Source: Caryophanales bacterium
GTDB lineage: Bacteria; Bacillota_I; Bacilli_A; RF39; UBA660
Assembly (NCBI GenBank): GCA_016288305.1
Contig: JAEEYW010000071.1
Location: 1-39,369, forward strand
Direction: 5' to 3'
DNA length: 39,369 bases
In this document: one piece after another, positions 1-6,455 of the stretch
Position numbering within the stretch: the first letter of the stretch is position 1
Layout: the number at the start of each line of letters is the position of its first letter
Position numbers and translations under genes: made by a program
Notes under the pieces: generated by a model
What the model was told of the DNA's origin: nothing
Seen by the model: only the letters and a program-made list of their open reading frames with translations
Database searches by the model: none

Positions 1-64
1 TAATTATACCACAAAAAAATATAGATTAAATAGGTAAAATATGTTTATTTACATTTAATATGTA

Positions 65-93
65 TTGACTTATTCGTAAAAACATAATATAAT
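65..93 (+). promoter_or_regulatory. sigma-A promoter of rpsD
   Basis: TTGACT at 65-70 and a perfect TATAAT at 88-93 are separated by 17 bases. Transcription should start near 100, giving a leader of about 150 bases ahead of rpsD. Confidence 0.85.
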
Positions 94-104
94 CTATATA
101 CATC

Positions 105-243
105 TAAACAGCGTTAGTATGATTTTTATAACGTGTTTGTTACCTTTAGGGGTTATTGTTGCAAGTGCTGTGTAGCGATGATTATTTAAACAAACACCCT
201 ATAATTTGACATATTAACCTTATTAGGTAGACTAAGAAAGGAG
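105..243 (+). promoter_or_regulatory. probable ribosomal protein S4 autoregulatory leader
   Basis: The leader between the rpsD promoter and its start is long and structured. GTGTTTGTT at 133-141 pairs perfectly with AACAAACAC at 189-197. Inside, 155-162 can pair with 175-182 (eight pairs including three G-U) around a 12-base loop. The Shine-Dalgarno AAAGGAG is at 237-243. In Bacillota, S4 represses its own synthesis by binding a structured leader; assigning this leader to that class is inference from position and foldability. Confidence 0.5.
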
Positions 244-252
244 AAATATTAG

Positions 253-855
253 ATGGCAAGATACACAGGATCAGTTAATCGTAAATCTCGTTATTTATCA
301 TTCTCAATATTAGAAAGTGGTAAAGAACTAGCTAAAAAACCATATGCTCCAGGGCAACATGGAAGTAAAAAGTCTAGAAAAGTATCTAACTATGGAGCTC
401 AATTACAAGAAAAGCAAAAAGTTAGATTCATGTACGGATTAAACGAAAAACAATTCAAAACTTTATTTGAAAAAGCTGGTAAAATGAAAGGTGTACACGG
501 TGATAACTTATTCAAATTACTAGAAAGTCGTTTAGACAATTTAGTATATCGTTTAGGTTTTTCAACAACAAGACGTGGAGCTCGTCAATTAGTTAACCAT
601 GGACATATTACTGTTAATGGTGCAAAAGTTGATATTCCTTCATACATTTGTAAACCAGGTGATGTTATAGCTGTTAAAGATAACGCTAAAGATTTAGTTA
701 TTATCAAAACTTCATTAGAAGCTTTAACTAAAAGAGTTGAATTCGTTACTTACGATGAAAACAAAATGGCAGGAACTTATGTAAGATATCCTGAAAGAAG
801 CGAACTTAACGCTGATATCAATGAATCAATGATTATTGAATTCTACAACAGATAG
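253..855 (+). CDS. rpsD: 30S ribosomal protein uS4
   Basis: Primary 16S rRNA-binding protein that nucleates assembly of the small-subunit body. The 200-residue product starts MARYTG and has the typical uS4 length. The S4 RNA-binding domain begins at about residue 93 (RLDNLVYRLGF) and runs to about 155 with the HITVNG core. The N-terminal zinc cysteines of some uS4 proteins are absent, so this is the zinc-free form. AAAGGAG lies nine bases before the ATG at 253. The gene is monocistronic, with its own promoter, a structured leader and a terminator that overlaps its stop codon. It runs against the direction of its neighbours, toward the origin. Confidence 0.98.
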   Translation: MARYTGSVNRKSRYLSFSILESGKELAKKPYAPGQHGSKKSRKVSNYGAQLQEKQKVRFMYGLNEKQFKTLFEKAGKMKGVHGDNLFKLLESRLDNLVYRLGFSTTRRGARQLVNHGHITVNGAKVDIPSYICKPGDVIAVKDNAKDLVIIKTSLEALTKRVEFVTYDENKMAGTYVRYPERSELNADINESMIIEFYNR

Positions 856-877
856 TAATTACTATCTGTTTTTTTTA
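848..877 (+). terminator. intrinsic terminator of rpsD
   Basis: A perfect 22-base palindrome (848-869, eleven-base arms) containing the rpsD stop codon is followed by a run of T at 869-876. Confidence 0.9.
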
Positions 878-879
878 AT

Positions 880-904
880 AAAAAAAGCATCAATTAATGA
901 TGCT
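880..904 (-). terminator. intrinsic terminator of the AbgT/parAB transcription unit
   Basis: AGCATCA (886-892) pairs with TGATGCT (898-904); on the minus strand a run of T follows. It abuts the rpsD terminator, so the convergent units are insulated from each other. Confidence 0.85.
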
Positions 905-2406
905 TACATTGTAGCCAATGCTCCTATGCCTAAAGGTAATCCCGCTACATACCATAGCACTAATATTAATAACCAGAAAATAACCATGGCTATGATAATA
1001 GGCCAAATTAATTTCATAGTATTAAACAAAGTCACCTTATTTTCTTTAATGTTATACTTTTGAATAAATCCTACCATAATTATAAAATATATAAATACAG
1101 GTGTTATAACTTTACCAACACTATCAGCTGCTTTAAATACAAATTGAGCAAAATCAGGTGTTAAATTACCACGCATAAATAGTGGCACTAGAATTGGAGA
1201 TATCAAACTCCATTTTTCTAATGAATTAGGTAACAATATACACATAAGAATAATGCATATAAAGCTTGCTACAATTAAAGGTATACCTGTAAAATCTAAT
1301 AATTGTATAAAATCTAATAATTTTATAACAACCACACTACCTATATTAGTCCAATTTATTAAACCTATAAATACAGAGCCTAAAAATAGCATATTTAGTA
1401 TATAACCTATGTTATCAAAACCTCTTGTAAATCCCCAACTTATTTCATGATTATTCTTGAAATTACCACTAACTAGTCCATAAACTATGCTTATAATTGT
1501 AGTATAGAATAGGAAAATAAATATAAATGATAAATTAAAAGGTGATGTCGGATTAAATAATTTAGCTATATAAACAGTTTGTGTTTGATCTAATAAGATA
1601 CTCTTTGGTAAAATACTTAAAATAAAGATTACTACTGATATACCAAAAGCAATCATGGAATACATAAAAGCCTTTTTAGAAGTAACTATTTCATCCTCAT
1701 ATGATTCACTAAAAGTTAATCTTGGGACTAAATATCTTTCGATTAAAGCAGATATCAATAAACTTATAGCTATTGTACTAGCTATCATTATGTATAAATC
1801 TGAATGAATACTAAAACGATATGTTGCATCAACATTAATTGTTGCTGCATTTTGTGTTAAAACGCCTAAAGCAAAATCATTATATCCATGTATAAATCCA
1901 GTTCCATATCCCAATGTTACACCTAAAAATATAGTAACAATTCCAAGTACTGGACTTTTATTAATATAACTATACATTACCGCAACAAATGGTATTAATA
2001 TAATATAGCTATAATCACCCATGAAAGATGATATTACGCCTATAAAAACAACCATAAAAGTTAATATACTAGACTTAATTTTCTTTAATGGTTGAAATAA
2101 ATGCTTCAATATACCACTCGATTTAGCTATACTAACAGCCATCATTGATATAATTAGTAGCACAAATGGTTCCAGCACATTAAAATTAGTCAATATATTG
2201 CTGAAAAAATATATTATTCCCTCTTTAGAAAAAATGTTTTTAACTACTATGATAGATGTTTCAAGTGATCCATTAGAAATAGACGTTAAATTAGCTGATA
2301 CATGCAAGAATGATAATATAGAACTTAATATAGCTGTACCAACTATTAACAATATCATCGTTATAATAGGTGAAAGTAATTTTTTGTTTTTTTTAAGCTT
2401 AGCCAT
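904..2406 (-). CDS. AbgT-family membrane transporter
   Basis: 500-residue polytopic membrane protein with about twelve hydrophobic segments. Recognition rests on AbgT-family signatures: EPFVLLIISMMAVSIAKSSG early on, the GDYSYIILIPF segment, the FKAADSVGKVITPVFIYF segment, and the C-terminal GLPLGIGA after the last membrane span. Family members were first described as importers of p-aminobenzoyl-glutamate and some act as sulfonamide or antimetabolite exporters; the substrate here cannot be read from sequence. AGGAGG stands just before the ATG at 2406. It is the last gene of a run ParA-ParB-DUF951-transporter ending in a terminator, so it is probably co-transcribed with the segregation genes. 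A short-chain dicarboxylate carrier would be the main alternative family. Confidence 0.82.
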   Translation of the reverse strand: MAKLKKNKKLLSPIITMILLIVGTAILSSILSFLHVSANLTSISNGSLETSIIVVKNIFSKEGIIYFFSNILTNFNVLEPFVLLIISMMAVSIAKSSGILKHLFQPLKKIKSSILTFMVVFIGVISSFMGDYSYIILIPFVAVMYSYINKSPVLGIVTIFLGVTLGYGTGFIHGYNDFALGVLTQNAATINVDATYRFSIHSDLYIMIASTIAISLLISALIERYLVPRLTFSESYEDEIVTSKKAFMYSMIAFGISVVIFILSILPKSILLDQTQTVYIAKLFNPTSPFNLSFIFIFLFYTTIISIVYGLVSGNFKNNHEISWGFTRGFDNIGYILNMLFLGSVFIGLINWTNIGSVVVIKLLDFIQLLDFTGIPLIVASFICIILMCILLPNSLEKWSLISPILVPLFMRGNLTPDFAQFVFKAADSVGKVITPVFIYFIIMVGFIQKYNIKENKVTLFNTMKLIWPIIIAMVIFWLLILVLWYVAGLPLGIGALATM

Positions 2407-2417
2407 TTAAAAACCTC

Positions 2418-2600
2418 CTAATAGGTAATAATCTTTTTGATTTTTTTATTAAAATCAATCCTTGAAAGCATAATACATCTTCCACAATTACAACATTTTA
2501 TTTTTATATCAGCACCAACTCTTACAATTTCAAATTCGTTTGATCCACATGGATGCTGCTTTTTCATCATAACTATGCTATTTAGTTTATATTCTTTCAC
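2418..2600 (-). CDS. DUF951 (YyzM-like) small zinc-ribbon protein
   Basis: 60 residues, matching the DUF951 family: an N-terminal strand (KLNSIVMMKK), the family hallmark HPCGSNEFEIVRVGADIKIKC, then CNCGRCIMLSR. Four cysteines (one in HPCG, one in IKC, two in CNCGRC) could bind a metal. The start is GTG at 2600, chosen because GGTGAT precedes it and because family members have this extra N-terminal strand; the internal ATG at 2570 has no ribosome site. It lies 11 bases after ParB. In many Bacillota this family is a conserved neighbour of origin-proximal segregation genes; its function is unknown. Confidence 0.85.
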   Translation of the reverse strand: MKEYKLNSIVMMKKQHPCGSNEFEIVRVGADIKIKCCNCGRCIMLSRIDFNKKIKKIITY

Positions 2601-2611
2601 TATATCACCAA

Positions 2612-3484
2612 TTATTCTTTTACATTTAATATTTCTAAAATACGATTCAAATCATTGATATTATTGAATGATATTTCAACTTTTCTATCCTTTACAACTA
2701 CTTTAGTATCTAATTTATCACGTAGTAAATCTTCAACATATTTGTAGTCTTTATTTACTTCTTTAACCCTTTTGATTTGAACTTTTCTTTCCTCTTGATG
2801 TGTTATATCTTCAACATCACGGACAGGTAGTTTTTCTTCTACAATTTTATGAGCATACGCTATTATCTTTTCATCATCCTCAAGTTTACTTAAAACTCTC
2901 GCATGACCCATTGATAAGTCGCCATTGATAATCATTTTTTGAACTTCTGTAGGTAATCTTAATAAACCTAACATATTTGTAACATGACTTCTACTTTTAC
3001 TTACTTTAGCACTCAATTCATCTTGTGTTAAAGACAATTTTTCAATCATTGATTTATAAGCTAAAGCTTCTTCGATAGCATTTAAGTTTTCTCTTTGTAA
3101 ATTTTCTAATAATGCTATCTCAATCATTTGTTGTTCAGTGAAATCTCTAATGATAGCTGGAATAGTTGTTAATCCGGCTAGTTTTGAAGCACGATATCTT
3201 CTTTCACCTGCAACAATTTCATAACCCTTAATGCTTCTTTTAACAATAATAGGTTGAAATACACCGTTTTGTTTAATAGAATCAGCTAAATCTTGTAAAG
3301 CCTCCTCTTTAAATATTCTTCGTGGTTGATGTGGATTTGGTCTTAATTCATCCAAATTTATCTCAACTATTTCTTCATTTGAAGTATTCTCATATATTTG
3401 TTTTTCAAAATTTTCAAAATCTAAATTTTCACTATTAAATAATTGTTCTAGTCCTCTACCTAGAGCTCTTTTTTTAGTTTCCAT
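2612..3484 (-). CDS. parB: chromosome partitioning protein ParB (Spo0J)
   Basis: CTP-dependent DNA clamp that loads at parS sites and recruits condensin near the origin. 290 residues. The N-terminal RALGRGLEQLF peptide is the typical ParA-stimulating tail. The ParB/Srx fold follows with GERRYR at about 93-98 (CTP pocket). The helix-turn-helix SKSRSHVTN and the G of GHAR carry the R...G residues typical of parS readers. A C-terminal dimerisation region ends the protein. I chose the ATG at 3484 because AGAGGTG is ten bases upstream; the TTG at 3493 is too close to it. It overlaps parA by eleven bases, suggesting translational coupling. A paralogue (Noc) is at 24869-26758. Confidence 0.95.
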   Translation of the reverse strand: METKKRALGRGLEQLFNSENLDFENFEKQIYENTSNEEIVEINLDELRPNPHQPRRIFKEEALQDLADSIKQNGVFQPIIVKRSIKGYEIVAGERRYRASKLAGLTTIPAIIRDFTEQQMIEIALLENLQRENLNAIEEALAYKSMIEKLSLTQDELSAKVSKSRSHVTNMLGLLRLPTEVQKMIINGDLSMGHARVLSKLEDDEKIIAYAHKIVEEKLPVRDVEDITHQEERKVQIKRVKEVNKDYKYVEDLLRDKLDTKVVVKDRKVEISFNNINDLNRILEILNVKE

Positions 3485-4259
3485 TATGATCAATCACCTC
3501 TTTAGCTAAATTTAAATAAGCTATAGTACCTCTATTTTTAGGATCATAAGCTAATATTGGTTTGCCATGACTTGGTGCCTCTGATAGTTTTATTAATCTT
3601 GGAATAATTGTGTCATATACTTTTTCTTTGAAATAAGACTTAATTTCTTCTACTACTTCTAATCCTAGTATTGTTCTAGAATCTAACATTGTAAGTAATA
3701 CACCCTCAATATCCAATGATGGATTTAAGTCTTTTTGTGTCAACAAAATTGAATGTAGTAATTGTGTTATACCTTCTAGAGCAAAGAACTCACATTGAAC
3801 TGGAATAATTACTGAATTAGCAGCAGCCAAAGCATTAGTTGTAAGTATTCCTAATGAAGGTGGACAATCAATGATAATAAAATCATATTCTTGTTTAGCC
3901 ACATCTAAGTATTTTTTTAATTGGCCTGATTTATTAAAATTATGATCGACTCTACTTCTTTCCATAAGTTCAATATCCGCACCTGCTAAATTAATAGAAG
4001 CAGGAATGATATGTAAATTCTTAAATTTTGTTTTGATTATTACTTCATTTAAATTAGCTCTATCTGTTAACAAATCATAAATGCTTTTCTCATGTGAACT
4101 TTTACTTATACCTACACCAGTTGTACTGTTTCCTTGGCTATCCAAATCAACCAATAATACTTTTTTACCTAATACACCTAATGAAGCAGATAAATTGATA
4201 CTTGTAGTTGTTTTACCAACGCCACCCTTTTGATTAACTAAGGCAATTACTTTACCCAT
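3474..4259 (-). CDS. parA: chromosome partitioning ATPase ParA (Soj)
   Basis: Deviant-Walker ATPase that binds non-specific DNA when ATP-loaded, works with ParB in origin positioning, and in Bacillota also controls DnaA. 261 residues. KGGVGKTT at residues 11-18 is the deviant Walker A; VDLDSQGNST and IIIDCPPSLG are the A' and B motifs. The length is that of a standalone chromosomal Soj without a DNA-binding extension. It leads the parA-parB-DUF951-transporter unit. The ribosome site (GGTGAT) is weak. An extended -10 lies at 4286-4294. Confidence 0.96.
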   Translation of the reverse strand: MGKVIALVNQKGGVGKTTTSINLSASLGVLGKKVLLVDLDSQGNSTTGVGISKSSHEKSIYDLLTDRANLNEVIIKTKFKNLHIIPASINLAGADIELMERSRVDHNFNKSGQLKKYLDVAKQEYDFIIIDCPPSLGILTTNALAAANSVIIPVQCEFFALEGITQLLHSILLTQKDLNPSLDIEGVLLTMLDSRTILGLEVVEEIKSYFKEKVYDTIIPRLIKLSEAPSHGKPILAYDPKNRGTIAYLNLAKEVIDHNGN

Positions 4260-4285
4260 AACATCACCATTTTTCTACATATACT

Positions 4286-4294
4286 ATTTTATCA
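4286..4294 (-). promoter_or_regulatory. candidate extended -10 promoter of parA
   Basis: On the minus strand TGATAAAAT reads as an extended -10 about 27 bases before the parA start. The -35 region (4309-4314) is poor. Confidence 0.4.
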
Positions 4295-4343
4295 TATTTT
4301 AAGATATTTAGATAGATAAATTGCAAAAGTTTTATAAATAAAA

Positions 4344-4445
4344 CTACTCTATATTTACGCCCATTCCAGCTAGTTCATCTTTAAATATAATACATGCAAA
4401 AATACTTTTTCTTAAATTATAGCTATCAGCATGTATGCTATGACC
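4344..4445 (-). pseudogene. unidentified coding remnant fused to the oldest ORF6N fragment
   Basis: Downstream of the ORF6N fragment, and in a different frame from it, the minus strand stays open for about 34 codons. It reads like a real protein tail (contains GHSIHADSYNLRKS and ends ELAGMGVNIE) before a TAG at 4344-4346. I do not recognise the family. It is probably the C-terminal end of another gene joined to the ORF6N fragment by a deletion. Confidence 0.35.
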
Positions 4446-4527
4446 TAGCCAAATTACTATCCAGCATTACCTGTTTACCTCTTATCTCATATATTTTATT
4501 CTTTATGTAATCTATTACTTCTATCAT
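4438..4527 (-). pseudogene. N-terminal remnant of an ORF6N gene
   Basis: From the ATG at 4527 the minus strand encodes 29 residues, starting MIEVIDYIKNKIYEIRG. This is nearly identical to the first 26 residues of the neighbouring ORF6N copy, including its AGGAGGTGAT ribosome site, and then hits TAG. It is a truncated fourth copy in the array. Confidence 0.8.
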
Positions 4528-4745
4528 TAAATCACCTCCTACTAACTCTATTCGCCAACACATGTAATTTCCTTATAAGATAATTAAAAATCCGAAATCT
4601 CACTAATACACTTAACAAGTACATTAATCACATCTATATCATTAATTAAATTAACACTAAATGTTTTATAACCTATTCTATTGATGCTTCTTCTGCTACT
4701 TCGGTATGAAGAACCGAAGAAAGCATAGCTACACCTTGTTCTGTA
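4445..4745. repeat. direct repeat, unit 1 (offset 475)
   Basis: Nearly identical to 4920-5220 at a constant offset of 475 bases. It spans the start region of one ORF6N copy, the intergenic DNA and the C-terminal remnant plus end of the next copy. Most sites match by eye across the first 270 bases. Confidence 0.85.
4584..4672 (-). pseudogene. out-of-frame C-terminal remnant of ORF6N copy 1
   Basis: Immediately after the stop of the truncated copy, a shifted frame reads INRIGYKTFSVNLINDIDV and on to ISEISDF, then TAA at 4584-4586. The intact gene ends with the same stretch (CGTSINRIGYKTFSVNLI). It is the leftover tail of a once full-length gene. Confidence 0.85.
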
Positions 4746-5002
4746 AATACATACGGTAATTCTCTGGCCATATTTAGACTTTTTGTGGTTTCAATTTGAA
4801 ACCGCAAATGATTAAGTTCATCGTCAGTTAATTGAAAATAAAAATCATTAGGAAACCTATCAATATTTCTTCTAACAGCTAAATTAACTGATTTGGTTCC
4901 ATTTTTACAATGATAAAGTCTAGCCAAATCACTATCCAGCATTACCCGTTTACCTCTTATCTCATATATTTTATTCTTTATGTCATCTATTACTTCTATC
5001 AT
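4673..5002 (-). CDS. truncated ORF6N-domain protein, copy 1
   Basis: 109 residues comprising only an ORF6N DNA-binding domain: DIKNKIYEIRGKRVMLDSDLARLY, a KRFP-like core (NIDRFPNDFYFQLT), a variable segment LRFQIETT, and VFTEQGVAMLSS. The start at 5002 is fixed by AGGAGGTGAT; the longer frame to 5038 has no ribosome site. The protein stops at ...EEASIE, and the remainder of the ancestral gene follows out of frame. The stop arises because a deletion joined TCAATA in one frame to ATCAATA in another. ORF6N domains occur in phage and mobile-element regulators. Whether this short product is made is unknown. Confidence 0.75.
   Translation of the reverse strand: MIEVIDDIKNKIYEIRGKRVMLDSDLARLYHCKNGTKSVNLAVRRNIDRFPNDFYFQLTDDELNHLRFQIETTKSLNMARELPYVFTEQGVAMLSSVLHTEVAEEASIE
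4782..4808. repeat. inverted repeat inside ORF6N copy 1
   Basis: Arms of 13 bases (4782-4794 and 4796-4808) with one mismatch around a single central base; the inner eight pairs, GGTTTCAA and TTGAAACC, are perfect. It encodes the LRFQIETT segment on the minus strand. Confidence 0.9.
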
Positions 5003-5220
5003 TAAATCACCTCCTACTAACTCTATTTGCCAAAACATGTAATTTCCTTATAAGATAATTAAAAATCCGAAATCTCACTAATACACTTAACAAGTACACT
5101 AATCACATCTATATCATTAATTAAATTAACACTAAATGTTTTATAACCTATTCTATTGATGCTTCTTCTGCTACTTCGGTATGAAGAATGGATGAAAGCA
5201 TAGCTACGCCTTCTTCTGTA
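4920..5220. repeat. direct repeat, unit 2 (offset 475)
   Basis: Second member of the pair with 4445-4745. It carries the start of copy 1 and the tail and end of copy 2. Confidence 0.85.
5059..5147 (-). pseudogene. out-of-frame C-terminal remnant of ORF6N copy 2
   Basis: Same arrangement as after copy 1: after the premature stop a shifted frame reads SINRIGYKTFSVNLINDIDV to ISEISDF and ends at 5059. The deletion junction is identical to that of copy 1. Confidence 0.85.
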
Positions 5221-5480
5221 AAAGCATGTGGTAAATATTTGATGTTTTGCCCTCTTTTTACATTCAAGGTTCCAGTTTGGAACCTTGAACACTCCACACT
5301 TGTTAATTCAAAATAAAAGTCATCAGGAAATCTATTAATGTTTCTTTTAACAGCCTTATTAATATCTTTGGTACCATTTTTACAATAATAAAGTTTAGCT
5401 AAATCAAAATCTAACATTACCTGTTTTCCTCTAATTTCATATATCTTATTTTTTATGTCATCTTCAATTATTTCAATCAT
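5148..5480 (-). CDS. truncated ORF6N-domain protein, copy 2
   Basis: 110 residues containing one ORF6N domain: DIKNKIYEIRGKQVMLDFDLAKLY, NINRFPDDFYFELT, the variable SRFQTGTL, then KYLPHAFTEEGVAMLSS. GGAGGTGA precedes the ATG at 5480. It lies 10 bases after the intact copy and ends at the same EEASIE stop as copy 1, so the truncation happened before the duplication. The middle of the domain differs sharply from the other copies while both flanks are conserved. Confidence 0.75.
   Translation of the reverse strand: MIEIIEDDIKNKIYEIRGKQVMLDFDLAKLYYCKNGTKDINKAVKRNINRFPDDFYFELTSVECSRFQTGTLNVKRGQNIKYLPHAFTEEGVAMLSSILHTEVAEEASIE
5263..5289. repeat. inverted repeat inside ORF6N copy 2
   Basis: Perfect 12-base arms, TTCAAGGTTCCA (5263-5274) and TGGAACCTTGAA (5278-5289), around three central bases. 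It encodes SRFQTGTL on the minus strand. Confidence 0.95.
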
Positions 5481-5490
5481 GTTTCACCTC

Positions 5491-6372
5491 CTATGTTTGA
5501 ATTTCATTAATACGTTTAATTAAAGCATTAATCATATCTATATCACTAATTAAATTAACACTAAATGTTTTATAGCCTATTCTATTGATACTTGTCCCAC
5601 AATGATAGACTAAAGTATCATCTAATATAAAATATCTATCATGAAAAGTATTATTATATATGACTTTAAGATTATGATATTGCTTATTATATTTAGATAT
5701 ATCGTCTTTAGTTAGTAATTTATCTGTTGTTATTAATGTAACTTCTATATTTAACCTTTTAATAATATCTAATACATTATAATCAGCATAACTATCAATA
5801 ATTATTAATTTATTTTTAGCCTCACTACATATTTCTAATATTTTACTTCTAGCATCATATATTTGACCTTCAAAATATATTTCATTTATTTTTTTCTTTT
5901 CTTCAAACTTATTGAGAGTTTCTTGCAATAGTTTAATACTATTATCATGTTCCAATACTTTTGTTTCGATATTCAACAGCATATCTTTATTATCGCCTAT
6001 ATAATGACGCATGGCTACAAAAGCATCCATTATTTGAATTGAAGTTTGTACTGCTATATCACTTTTTATAATTGTTGCAAGCATAGCTACACCTTGTTCT
6101 GTAAATACTCTTATAGCATATCTCCTACCGCCATGTACACTTTTTAAACTTGAGGTCAAAATTTTTGACCTCAAAATAACGACATCATCATCAGTTAAAA
6201 TCCATGAATATCTTTCAGGAAATTTATTTATATTATTTTTTACAGCTTGATTTATCTCTTTAGTTCCATTTTTACAATGATACAACTTAGCTAAATCAGA
6301 ATCCAGCATTACCTGTTTACCTCTTATTTCATATATTTTATTTTTGATATCGTTATCTATAACATCCAACAT
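5491..6372 (-). CDS. ORF6N-domain protein with C-terminal phospholipase D-like domain (intact copy)
   Basis: 293 residues. Residues 1 to about 95 are an ORF6N DNA-binding domain (IYEIRGKQVMLDSDLAKLY, NKFPERYSWILTDDD, variable LRSKILTS, VFTEQGVAML). About 100-175 is helical and likely coiled (LNIETKVLEHDNSIKLLQET). About 180-290 resembles the PLD-like half-domain often fused to ORF6N, with LIIIDSYADYNVLD and FHDRYFILDDTLVYHCGTS; HDR replaces the canonical HxK, so catalysis is doubtful. AGGAGGTGA precedes the ATG at 6372. It heads an array of degraded copies beside parA. ORF6N proteins are typical of phages and mobile elements; a DNA-binding regulator is the likeliest role. Confidence 0.85.
   Translation of the reverse strand: MLDVIDNDIKNKIYEIRGKQVMLDSDLAKLYHCKNGTKEINQAVKNNINKFPERYSWILTDDDVVILRSKILTSSLKSVHGGRRYAIRVFTEQGVAMLATIIKSDIAVQTSIQIMDAFVAMRHYIGDNKDMLLNIETKVLEHDNSIKLLQETLNKFEEKKKINEIYFEGQIYDARSKILEICSEAKNKLIIIDSYADYNVLDIIKRLNIEVTLITTDKLLTKDDISKYNKQYHNLKVIYNNTFHDRYFILDDTLVYHCGTSINRIGYKTFSVNLISDIDMINALIKRINEIQT
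6150..6174. repeat. inverted repeat inside the intact ORF6N gene
   Basis: Perfect 12-base arms, TTGAGGTCAAAA (6150-6161) and TTTTGACCTCAA (6163-6174), around one central base. It encodes LRSKILTS on the minus strand, the same codons that carry palindromes in copies 1 and 2. Confidence 0.95.
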
Positions 6373-6430
6373 ATTTTCACCTCCTACTAACTATATACGA
6401 CAAAAATATATCAATTTCCTTTTTAAGTAA

Positions 6431-6454
6431 CAAAAAAAGTTGAATTTCTTCAAC
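6431..6454 (-). terminator. intrinsic terminator of ftsH
   Basis: GTTGAA (6439-6444) and TTCAAC (6449-6454) form a short hairpin followed on the minus strand by seven T. Confidence 0.8.
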
Positions 6455-6455
6455 C

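Noticed and set aside
836-1063. Open frame on the plus strand after rpsD
   Set aside because: It crosses two back-to-back terminators and lies opposite the AbgT-family gene.
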